Below, in pieces: positions 24,311 to 32,100 of a DNA stretch of 64,000 nt. The translations under genes were made by a program, and so were the position numbers. The first letter of the stretch is position 1. Each line of letters begins with the position of its first letter. The notes under the pieces were generated by a model. The model worked only from the letters and a program-made list of their open reading frames with translations, was not told where the DNA came from and did no database searches. The DNA is from Kitasatospora sp. NA04385 (lineage in GTDB: Bacteria > Actinomycetota > Actinomycetes > Streptomycetales > Streptomycetaceae): NCBI RefSeq assembly GCF_013364235.1, contig NZ_CP054919.1, positions 7,427,603-7,491,602 of the forward strand, written 5' to 3'.

Positions 24311-27280
24311 ATGGCGTCCGGTGCGGGGCGGAGCGGCGCGGGGATCGGTGGGGTGCGCACCACCGCCAAGTACGAAGTGGACGCGCTGGTAAAGGACTTG
24401 GTGGCGCAGTTCAGCGCGGCCCGGCTGCCGATGCCGGTGGTGGTGCTGTACGCGCAGGAGGACGACCCGGAGCTGGACGCGGAGGTCCGGGCCGTGGTCC
24501 GGTCGGTGCAGGAGGCGCAGGAGGGCGGCGACCTGCCGCACCGGACGGTGCCGCACGTGCCGGACGGCGATCCGCACGACAACGCGATCGCGATCCTGGA
24601 CGGCCTGGCGAAGGGGCCGTGGGCGCGCCGCGGGCCGTCCTGGTACCGCGGCTACCCCGCGCCCCGCTCGCGGCTGGTCGCCGCGATCGAGGCCGCCACC
24701 CGGCACGTCCTGGACGGCTCCCCGGCCCCCGGGTCGGCGCCCGCCGGGTCCGTGCCCGCCGCGTCCGGCACCGTCCAGAGCGCCGCGCGGCCGTTCGACG
24801 AGCTGGTCGAGTCGGTGCTCGCCCGGCTGCGCGACCTGCACTGGCGGCCCGAACCGCGCGGCGCCGGGGGCGAGTTGCAGCGGCTGCTGTCGCCCGTCCT
24901 GAACTCCACCACGCTGATCGGGGCGTTCGTCCTGGCCGCGCTCACCAGCCTGCTGACGCAGGCGAGTTGGCAGCTGGTCACGGTGGTGCTGCTGGGCGCG
25001 GTGGCGGTGCTCGGGGCGACCGGCTGGGTGCGGCGCAACACCGCGCCGCTGTCCTGGCTGGGGTCGGCCAGCCGCTGGTTCGCCACCACCACCTTCCTGG
25101 CCGCCTCGGGCCGGCAGGCGGCGGCCTGGTCGCTCTGGCGGCCCCGGATGTCCTGGGACGTGACGCAGGCCAGGGCCCGCGAGGTGGCCGGGGAGATCCT
25201 GAAGGCCCAACTGCCCGGCACCCCGGCCGCGGACCGCGACCGCGCCCAGCAGTTCCACCTCCAACTGCGCACCCTGGCCCTGCTGGAGGACCTGCGGCGG
25301 GCTCACCGCTCCTGGGCGCCGGACGCCCGGGGCCGCAAGCGGCGCGTCCCGCCGGTGGTCTTCGTGCCCCGGGCGGACAGCGCCGGCGGCGCGCTCCAGG
25401 TGCTGGGCGCGATCTCCGACGTGCGCAGCCGCCGCAGCGAGCAGGACCCGCTGCTGGTGCTGGCCGCCGTCGCCCGCGCGGACGTCGCGGCCTGGCTGGA
25501 GGGCGACCGCACCGCCCCGACCGGCGCGTCCGGCCCCGAGCCGCTCAGCGGCCCGTACGAGAACTGGGTGAGCGACCTGCGGGTGCGCCAGTCGCCCAGC
25601 CGGGGGCGGGCGTTGGCGTGGACGCTGCCGGTGCGGCTGACCAGGCAGCAGTTGCAGGCGGGCGGGACCACCCGGCTGGCGCCCGTCCCGGTGCGGCGCT
25701 CCTGGTGGTTCCTGTGGTCGCGCTGGTCGGTGCTGCTGGCGCTGGTACTGGTGGCCGCCGGGGCGGGGCTGCGGGTGCAGCAGCTCGCCGGGCAGTACTG
25801 CGAGGCCCGGCTGGTGGGCTCGAACCCGGACGCGGTGTGGCGCACCGGCCCGGGCGGGACGCGGGAGTGCATCGGCGTCGCCACCGGGTCGGTGACCTTC
25901 GCGGGCGGCGACGGCGGCATCCGGCTCAGCGGCGCGCTGCCCGGCCGGGACACCGACCGCACCGGCGCGGACACCGGGCTCGGCGCGCTGGAGGACGCGA
26001 TCCGGCGCGAGAACGAACGGGTCGACGCCCTGCCGGACGTCCGCTACGTCACCGTGGTCTACGCGGGCGCGCTCACCACCGCCGCCGGGCAGGAGGGCCG
26101 GGCGCTGAACGGCCTCAAGGAGCTGGCGGGCGTCCACCTCGCCCAGATGCGCAACAACGCGGGCGACCCGCTGAAGGTCAAGGTGCTGGTCGCCAACGGC
26201 GGGCAGGACATGTACTTCCAGACCGAGATGGTCCGGCGGATCGTCGACCTGGCCGCCCGGGACCGCTCGATCGCCGGCGTGGTCGGCCTCGGCCGGGACA
26301 CCGCCGACAGCGACACCGCGCTCACCCTGCTCCAGCAGGCCGGCCTGGCCGTGGTCAGCACCACCAACTCGGCCAGCTACCTGGCCCGCGGCCACGTCAA
26401 CTACTTCGGCCTCGCCGCCACCGACCAGGAGGAGGCCGCGGCGCTGCGCCTGATCGTCGACGGCCTCGGCACCCCGCCCGAGGAGCGCTGGGCGGCCGTC
26501 CTGACCCGCACCCCCACCCCCGACGACCGCTACAGCCCCGAACACGCCCGCTACGGCAGCGAGATGCTCACCGACGCCGGGTACCGGCTGATCGGCGGCC
26601 ACCCCCTGGAGTACCGCCTGACCAACAACGGGGACCCGGACTACGAGCAGGCGCTCGCCACCACCTGCCACGGCGAGCACCCGCCGGCCGTGCTGTACCT
26701 GGCCGGCCGCGCCGACGACGTCAACCAGCTGATGCGGCGCCTCGCCGACGACAAGGGCTGCGCCCGGCCGCTCACCGTCCTCACCGGGGACGACCTGACC
26801 AAGGCGCAGTTCCGCACCGGGGGGACGGGGGTGGCCCCGCAGGCCACCCTGTACTACACCGCGCTGAGCGACCCGGCCGCGACGGCCCGCGGCTCCGACC
26901 TGGCCGCCACCGCCGCGAGCGTCCTGCACCTGGTGCCGCGCGGCGCCAACCCGTACGAGGACGACGTGTTCTCGGACGGTTCGCTGGCCCTCGCCTACGA
27001 CGCCACCGCCGCGCTGCAGGCCGGTGCGGCCAAGGCCGGGGCCTCGCAGCGCACCGGCACCGGCTCGGTGATGGCGGCCCTGCGCGCCGTGCAGCTCAAC
27101 AACCGGCCCACCGGGACGGTCGACTTCCGGGCGGCCGCCCCGCTGGCCACCGACCCGCAGCCCGGGCACGGCCTGCACGTCATCCGGGTCCGGCGCGACG
27201 CGCAGGGCGTGCCGGTCACCGACCACCTGTGCGGCCGCCCGGCCGGTGACACCGGGCCGCTCACCGGCTGCGTGCCCTGA
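24311..27280 (+). CDS. membrane receptor-like protein with type I periplasmic-binding (LivK-like) ectodomain
   Basis: 989 residues with an unusual layout. Residues 1-195 are soluble (TTAKYEVDALVKDLVAQFSA at the start). Two helices lie near 198-240. A cytoplasmic middle part runs from about 250 to 460 (WDVTQARAREVAGEIL, PPVVFVPRADS) and may be a degenerate NTPase-like region. A third helix lies near 466-490. The remaining 500 residues form a type I periplasmic-binding fold like branched-chain amino-acid receptors (VKVLVANGGQDMYFQ, SIAGVVGLGRDTADS, YSPEHARYGSEML). Predicted topology puts this domain outside. It resembles a sensor rather than an importer: no permease or ATPase is nearby. ATG 24311 follows GGGGGT; GTG 24305 is possible. 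The cytoplasmic domains match no family I can name. Confidence 0.75.
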   Translation: MASGAGRSGAGIGGVRTTAKYEVDALVKDLVAQFSAARLPMPVVVLYAQEDDPELDAEVRAVVRSVQEAQEGGDLPHRTVPHVPDGDPHDNAIAILDGLAKGPWARRGPSWYRGYPAPRSRLVAAIEAATRHVLDGSPAPGSAPAGSVPAASGTVQSAARPFDELVESVLARLRDLHWRPEPRGAGGELQRLLSPVLNSTTLIGAFVLAALTSLLTQASWQLVTVVLLGAVAVLGATGWVRRNTAPLSWLGSASRWFATTTFLAASGRQAAAWSLWRPRMSWDVTQARAREVAGEILKAQLPGTPAADRDRAQQFHLQLRTLALLEDLRRAHRSWAPDARGRKRRVPPVVFVPRADSAGGALQVLGAISDVRSRRSEQDPLLVLAAVARADVAAWLEGDRTAPTGASGPEPLSGPYENWVSDLRVRQSPSRGRALAWTLPVRLTRQQLQAGGTTRLAPVPVRRSWWFLWSRWSVLLALVLVAAGAGLRVQQLAGQYCEARLVGSNPDAVWRTGPGGTRECIGVATGSVTFAGGDGGIRLSGALPGRDTDRTGADTGLGALEDAIRRENERVDALPDVRYVTVVYAGALTTAAGQEGRALNGLKELAGVHLAQMRNNAGDPLKVKVLVANGGQDMYFQTEMVRRIVDLAARDRSIAGVVGLGRDTADSDTALTLLQQAGLAVVSTTNSASYLARGHVNYFGLAATDQEEAAALRLIVDGLGTPPEERWAAVLTRTPTPDDRYSPEHARYGSEMLTDAGYRLIGGHPLEYRLTNNGDPDYEQALATTCHGEHPPAVLYLAGRADDVNQLMRRLADDKGCARPLTVLTGDDLTKAQFRTGGTGVAPQATLYYTALSDPAATARGSDLAATAASVLHLVPRGANPYEDDVFSDGSLALAYDATAALQAGAAKAGASQRTGTGSVMAALRAVQLNNRPTGTVDFRAAAPLATDPQPGHGLHVIRVRRDAQGVPVTDHLCGRPAGDTGPLTGCVP

Positions 27281-27288
27281 CCTCGTTC

Positions 27289-27345
27289 GACCGGATCGGA
27301 CCGGACCGGACCGGACCGGGCCGGATCGGGCCGGACCGGACCGGT
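27289..27345. repeat. 5-bp microsatellite
   Basis: About eleven degenerate copies of CGGAC/CGGAT/CGGGC directly after the receptor-like gene. It lies in the gap before the deacetylase gene. Confidence 0.85.
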
Positions 27346-27397
27346 TCCCGGTGCGGTTCCCGGCGTGGGGCGGGGCGGGTGGGGAAAACGGAGGAAA

Positions 27398-27418
27398 GGG
27401 CAAATGTAGGGTTTGCCC
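27398..27418 (+). promoter_or_regulatory. predicted leaderless promoter and hairpin at the deacetylase start
   Basis: TAGGGT at 27407-27412 lies 7 bp before the ATG at 27420, the spacing expected if transcription starts on the start codon. The same DNA forms an inverted repeat, GGGCAAA (27398-27404) and TTTGCCC (27412-27418). A good Shine-Dalgarno (GGAGGAAAGGG) just upstream serves only a start-stop pair, ATGTAG at 27404-27409. Confidence 0.45.
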
Positions 27419-27419
27419 C

Positions 27420-28190
27420 ATGAGACTGGTGAAGCGGCGGCCGCGGTTCTACGTCCTGCTGGGGGTGGCGGTGCTGGCGGTCGCGGCGCTGGTCACGGTG
27501 GTGGTCATCCGCAGCTTCGCCATGGTCACGGTCGATCCCGGGCAGGCGCGGAAGCGGGCGAAGGCGGGCCCGGCAGCGGGCCAGGTGGACTGCTCGCAGC
27601 GCAAGTGCATCGCGCTGACCTTCGACGGCAGCCCGGGGGAGCCGACCGAGCGGGTGATGGACCTGCTGGCGCAGCACCACGCCCAGGCGACGTTCTTCCT
27701 GGAGGGACGGGACATCCACGCGCACCCCGACGTGGTGCGGCGGATCGCGCAGGAGGGGCACGAGATCGGCGACCACACCTGGAACCACCCCCGGCTGACC
27801 GAGGTCCCCGACGCGCAGGTGCGGGAGGAGCTCGTCCGGACCGCGGACGCCATCGAGGAGGTCACCGGGCGGCGGCCCACCCTGATGCGCCCGCCGGAGG
27901 GCCGCACCGACGACCGGGTCTCCAGGATCTCGCGGGAGCTCGGCATGGCCCAGGTGCTGTGGACGGTGACCGCGCAGGACTACGCGACCGAGGACACCGC
28001 GCTGATCACCCAGCGGGTCCTGGACGGCGCCGGGCGCGACGGGATCGTCCTGCTGCACCCGCTGCACAAGGGCACCGTGCCCGCGCTGCCCGCCGTCCTC
28101 GACGCGCTCGACGGCCAGGGCTACACCTTCGTCACCGTCGGGCAGCTGCTCGCCCCGGGCACCGCGGAGCCGGGCACCATCTACAGGTGA
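27420..28190 (+). CDS. membrane-anchored polysaccharide deacetylase (NodB domain)
   Basis: 256 residues. A signal-anchor helix (about 10-32) is followed by a carbohydrate esterase 4 domain. Motif 1 is present but altered: IALTFDGSPGE, where most members have TFDDGP, so the second metal-binding Asp is Gly. Motif 2 HEIGDHTWNHP is intact (H and H of the metal site), as are RPPEG and LLHPLHKG. The enzymes remove N-acetyl groups from peptidoglycan or chitin-like polymers. With the canonical general-base/metal Asp pair incomplete, activity is uncertain. The gene overlaps the convergent acyltransferase by 10 bp. Confidence 0.82.
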   Translation: MRLVKRRPRFYVLLGVAVLAVAALVTVVVIRSFAMVTVDPGQARKRAKAGPAAGQVDCSQRKCIALTFDGSPGEPTERVMDLLAQHHAQATFFLEGRDIHAHPDVVRRIAQEGHEIGDHTWNHPRLTEVPDAQVREELVRTADAIEEVTGRRPTLMRPPEGRTDDRVSRISRELGMAQVLWTVTAQDYATEDTALITQRVLDGAGRDGIVLLHPLHKGTVPALPAVLDALDGQGYTFVTVGQLLAPGTAEPGTIYR

Positions 28191-28831
28191 CGGCCCGCCA
28201 GCCGGGCGGACGCCGTCCGCCAGGCGGACGTCACGGCCGCGTGGGCCTGGGCGGTGGCGGTCGCCACGTCCGCGTCCAGCCGGACCGGCGCCCCGATGTG
28301 GACGTGCACGCGGGGGCGGCGCAGCGGCGCGGTGACCAGCCCGGCGAGCTGCTTGGCGGTGGACCCCGAACTGATCCGGCGGGCCCCGGCCTGGCCGAGC
28401 GGGACGACCGGGGCGCCGGTGGCGGCCAGCCGGGCCAGGCCGGTGCGGAACGGGCCGGGGGCGCTGTCGGCCGGGTCGGTGCGGCGGGGGAGCCGGCCCT
28501 CGGGGTAGATGACGACGACCCGCCCGGCCGCCAGCGCGGCGGCCGCGTCCTCCAGCGCCCGGGCGGCCCGCTCGGTGCCGCGGTGCACGGGGATGTGCCC
28601 CTCGCGGAGCAGCGCGCCGCGCAGCACGGGTATCCGCCACAGCCCGGCGGTGGCCAGGACCACCGGCTCGACGCCGAGGTGGCGGACCGCGGCGAGCACC
28701 ACGCCCGGGTCGATCAGCGAGGAGTGGTTGGGCGCGACGATGCTGCCCGGGGCCAGCACCGCGGCCTCGTCCGCGCTCACGGTGAACCGCCCGAGGACCG
28801 GGACGACGGCACGGGCGACGGCGCTCAGCAT
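28181..28831 (-). CDS. 1-acyl-sn-glycerol-3-phosphate acyltransferase-like protein
   Basis: 216 residues. The PlsC HX4D motif appears as APNHSSLID (about residues 33-41), and the substrate-binding EGRLPR block as VIYPEGRLPR (about 108-117). It would transfer an acyl chain to lysophosphatidate or a related acceptor at the membrane. It lacks the long N-terminal helices of full PlsC and is on the short side. ATG 28831 is the only sensible start. It converges with the deacetylase gene, overlapping its last 10 bp. Confidence 0.85.
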   Translation of the reverse strand: MLSAVARAVVPVLGRFTVSADEAAVLAPGSIVAPNHSSLIDPGVVLAAVRHLGVEPVVLATAGLWRIPVLRGALLREGHIPVHRGTERAARALEDAAAALAAGRVVVIYPEGRLPRRTDPADSAPGPFRTGLARLAATGAPVVPLGQAGARRISSGSTAKQLAGLVTAPLRRPRVHVHIGAPVRLDADVATATAQAHAAVTSAWRTASARLAGRHL

Positions 28832-28981
28832 GGTGGGGCCCCAGGGTCTCGGGATCGGACGCCGCCCGGCCCGGGCGGCACGCCCATTGTGGCGGGCGGG
28901 AGGGCGCTCCGGCCTGAGTGCGGGTACTCACCTCGGCCGGGCGCCGGGCCCGACCGGCGCACCGGCGGCAAGGGGTGGCGG

Positions 28982-28998
28982 CAAGGGTAATTCCCTTG
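28982..28998. promoter_or_regulatory. palindrome overlapping the -35 of the nSTAND gene
   Basis: CAAGGG-TAATT-CCCTTG, a perfect 6+6 inverted repeat with 5-bp spacer. Its right arm overlaps the start of the TTGTGC -35 element of the next promoter, so a bound protein would block polymerase. The half-sites match those at 4037-4053 in inverse order. Confidence 0.5.
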
Positions 28999-29023
28999 TG
29001 CTGCAAGACCGTTCGGATAGTCT
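28996..29023 (+). promoter_or_regulatory. promoter of the trypsin-nSTAND1-WD40 transcript
   Basis: TTGTGC (28996-29001) and TAGTCT (29018-29023) with 16-bp spacing. The -10 matches the streptomycete TAGNCT pattern. Transcription would start near 29030, ahead of the small ORF at 29058. Confidence 0.6.
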
Positions 29024-29057
29024 GAGGGGAAAGTGACCACGGGGGAGGCGGGCACCA

Positions 29058-29156
29058 TGGCGTACGCGGGCGAGCTGCGGCCGACCGGCGGCAGCGGGGT
29101 GCGGGTGCGGGTGCGGTCCTGCGGGTGTGCCCGGAAGCCGGGCGGCCGGGCCTGAG
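29058..29156 (+). CDS. short upstream ORF (leader) before the nSTAND gene
   Basis: A 32-residue frame starting at ATG 29058, preceded by the strong Shine-Dalgarno GGGGGAGG. It is the first start codon after the predicted promoter. The peptide is Arg/Gly/Val-rich (VRVRVRSCGCARK). Its stop at 29154-29156 lies 13 nt before the GTG at 29170 of the large gene, which has no good ribosome site of its own. Translational coupling or leader control is therefore likely. It could instead be the true N terminus separated by a missing base. Confidence 0.5.
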
Positions 29157-29169
29157 CGGGGCGTCCCCG

Positions 29170-32100
29170 GTGACGGGCGGGCAGGAGGAGGCGGCACTGG
29201 CCCGCGGGCTGGTGCGGGTGCTGGCGGCCGACGGCCGGGTGGTGGGGGCCGGGTTCCTGGTCGGGGCGGACGTCGTCTGCACCTGCGCCCACGTGGTGGC
29301 GCAGGCCCTGGGCCTGCCCGGCACGGCCGAGCGGGCCCCGGCGGACGAGGTGGCGGTGGACTTCCCGCTGCTGCGCGGCGCGGGCGGCCAGAGCGGCCGG
29401 GCCGATGGGGGCGGCGGGGCCGGTGAGCGCGGTGCCGGCGGCACCGGGCCGGTCCGGGCCGCCGTGGTGGAGTCGTGGCGCCCCGTCGATCCGGACGGCG
29501 GCGGCGACGTCGCGCTGCTGCGGCTGCGCGAGCCGGTGCCCGGCAGCCGTCCGATGCCGCTGGTGGACGGGGACGGCGTGTGGGACCACCCGTTCCGGGT
29601 GCTGGGCTTCCCCCGGGACGCCGACCACGGGGTGTGGGCGTCCGGCGTGCTGCGGGCCCACCAGGGCGCCGGCTGGCTGCAGATGGAGACGGCCCGCCCC
29701 GGGCGCCGGATCGCCCCGGGCTTCAGCGGCTCGCCGGTCTGGGACGACGCCCAGGGCGGCGCGGTCGGGATGACGGTGGCCGTCGAGCGCGGAACGGACA
29801 CCACCACCGCGTACCTGATCCCCTCGGCCGCCCTGGTGGACGGCCGCGTCCTGCGCCCCGCCTGCCCGTTCCGCGGCCTCGCCCCGTTCACCGAGGACGA
29901 CGCGGAGCTGTTCCACGGCCGGCGGGCCGACACCGCCCGCATCCTGGCCGCCGTCGGCCGCGGCCCGGTGACCCTGGTGGTCGGCCCCTCCGGCAGCGGC
30001 AAGTCCTCGCTGGTGCGGGCCGGGCTGCTGCCCGGGCTGCGCCGCGAGCGCCGGGGCGCGGTCTCCGAACTGCGCACCGGCCCCGGCCTGGGCGCCGCCG
30101 CGGTGCTCGCCCAGGCCCTCGCCCCCCTGCTGGCCCCCGACAACGGCGACGGCGACGACGGCGACGGCGGTGGTGGCAGCGGTGGCGATGGCGTCGAACG
30201 GGCCCGGGCCGCCGCCGAGTTGGCCGCCCTACTCGCCGACGGCCCCGCCCGCGGGGCCGTCCTCGCCGAGCTGCGCGGGCAGCTGCTCGAACGCACCGGC
30301 GGCCGCGGCCACCTGCTCTTCGTCGACCAGCTGGAGGAGTACGCCGCCGCCGACCCCGCGGCCGCCGCCGAACTCCTGGAACTGCTGCTGGACCTCGGCG
30401 CCCCCGGGCCCGGCGCCGCCGCCCCCGCGCTCACCGCGGTCGCCACCGCCCGCCCCGAGTCGCTGGACACCCTGATCACCGCCCGCACCGCCGACCGGCT
30501 CAGCGGCGCCACCCAGTACCTGGCCCAGCTCTCCGCCGAACAGCTCCGGGAGGCCGTCACCGCCCCCGTCGCGCACGTTCCCGGCCTGCGGTTCGAGGAG
30601 GGCCTGCCCGCCCGCATCCTGGCCGACGCCGCCGACGAACCCGGCCGCACCCCGCTGGTGCAGTTCGCGCTCACCCGGCTCTGGGAGCTGCGCGAGGGCG
30701 CGGCACTCACCCACGCCGCGTACGAGTCGCTCGGCGGCGTGGCCGGCGCCCTGGTCGGCTACGCCGAGGAGTGCCTGGAGCACCTCCCCGGCCCCGGCGG
30801 ACCGGACCGGGCCCGCCGGCTGTTCACCCAGCTCGCCCGGCCGAACGGCTCCGGCGGCTTCGCCCGGCAGCCCGCCAGGACCGCCGACCTGGACCCCGAA
30901 CTGCGCGCGCTCGCCCACCGGTTGGCCCCCACCCGGCTGGTGGTGCTCGGCCGGGCCGCCGACGGCGCGCAGACCGTCGACCTCGCCCACGAGGCGCTCA
31001 CCGTCCTGTGGCCCCGGCTGCACGACTGGCTGGAGGACTCCCGCGACTTCCGCCGCTGGCAGGAGGAACTGCGCGAGGCGCTCGCCCGCTGGTCCGCGCA
31101 CGACCGGGAGCCCTCCCGGCTGCTGCGCGGCAGTGCCCTGGCGGAGGCCGCCGACCGGCTCGCCCGCCACCCCGAGGACATCCCCGCCGCCGAACGCGCC
31201 TACATCGGGCTCAGCGCCCGCCACCGCCGCCGGGAGGTCCGGACCTGGCGCGCCGTCACCGCCTGCCTGACCGTCCTGGCCCTGCTGGCCGGCTCCCTGG
31301 CCTACCTCGCCGACCGCAGCCGCCGCCAGGTCACCGCCCAACTGCGCACCCAGGTCTCCCGCCTGCTGGCCGGCGCCGCCGAGCAGCGGGCCGCCGACGA
31401 ACCCGCCCGCTCCCTCCAACTGGCCCTGGCCGCCTGGAGCACCGACCGCACCCCCGAGGCCTTCGCCGCCCTGCTGCGCGAGTACCCCGGGGGCCAGTAC
31501 CTCACCGGCGCCCGGGCCGGCCTGTGGCCCGGCCGCTTCGAGAACACGGTGATCACCCCGGACGGCGGCACCATGGTCGTCCAGTCGACGGACGGCGAGG
31601 ACCGGCACGTGCTGACGGTGGTCACCGACCCGCTGGGCCCCGCCCCGGCCCACCGGCCGCTGCCGGAGCAGCAGTCGGCCGGGACGCTCGACCCCCACCG
31701 CGCGGCGCTGAGCCGGGACGGCCGCTGGTTCGCGCTCACCGCCCCGGACGGACGGGTGCTGCTGTGGGACCTCCCGGCCCGCGCGCCGGCCAGGGTGCTG
31801 GAGCCGGCGGACACCACCGGCCGGCGGCTGGCCGACACCAGCCTGGACTTCAGCGGCGACGGGCGGCGCCTGCTGCTCAAGCTCACCTTCTACGACGAGA
31901 GCGCCCCGTCCGGGCAGGAGGACCGCACCGCCCGGATCTCGCTCTGGGAGACGGAGCGCGGTCGCCCGCTGCCGACCGCCCCCGACCTGGCCCGGGGCAT
32001 CGGCGGCGGCGACATCGCGCTCGCGGCCGACCCCGACCACCTCGCCGTCGGCGGCGAGTACCTGGGGCCGGGCTGGGCGGCCAGCTCCGTCCGGGACGTG

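Noticed and set aside
27289..27345. Attachment site or integration scar
   Set aside because: It is a simple 5-bp repeat with no integrase or tRNA nearby.
27261..30710. 1149-residue minus-strand frame across the deacetylase, acyltransferase and nSTAND genes
   Set aside because: Low-complexity Ser/Arg/Pro translation crossing three genuine genes.
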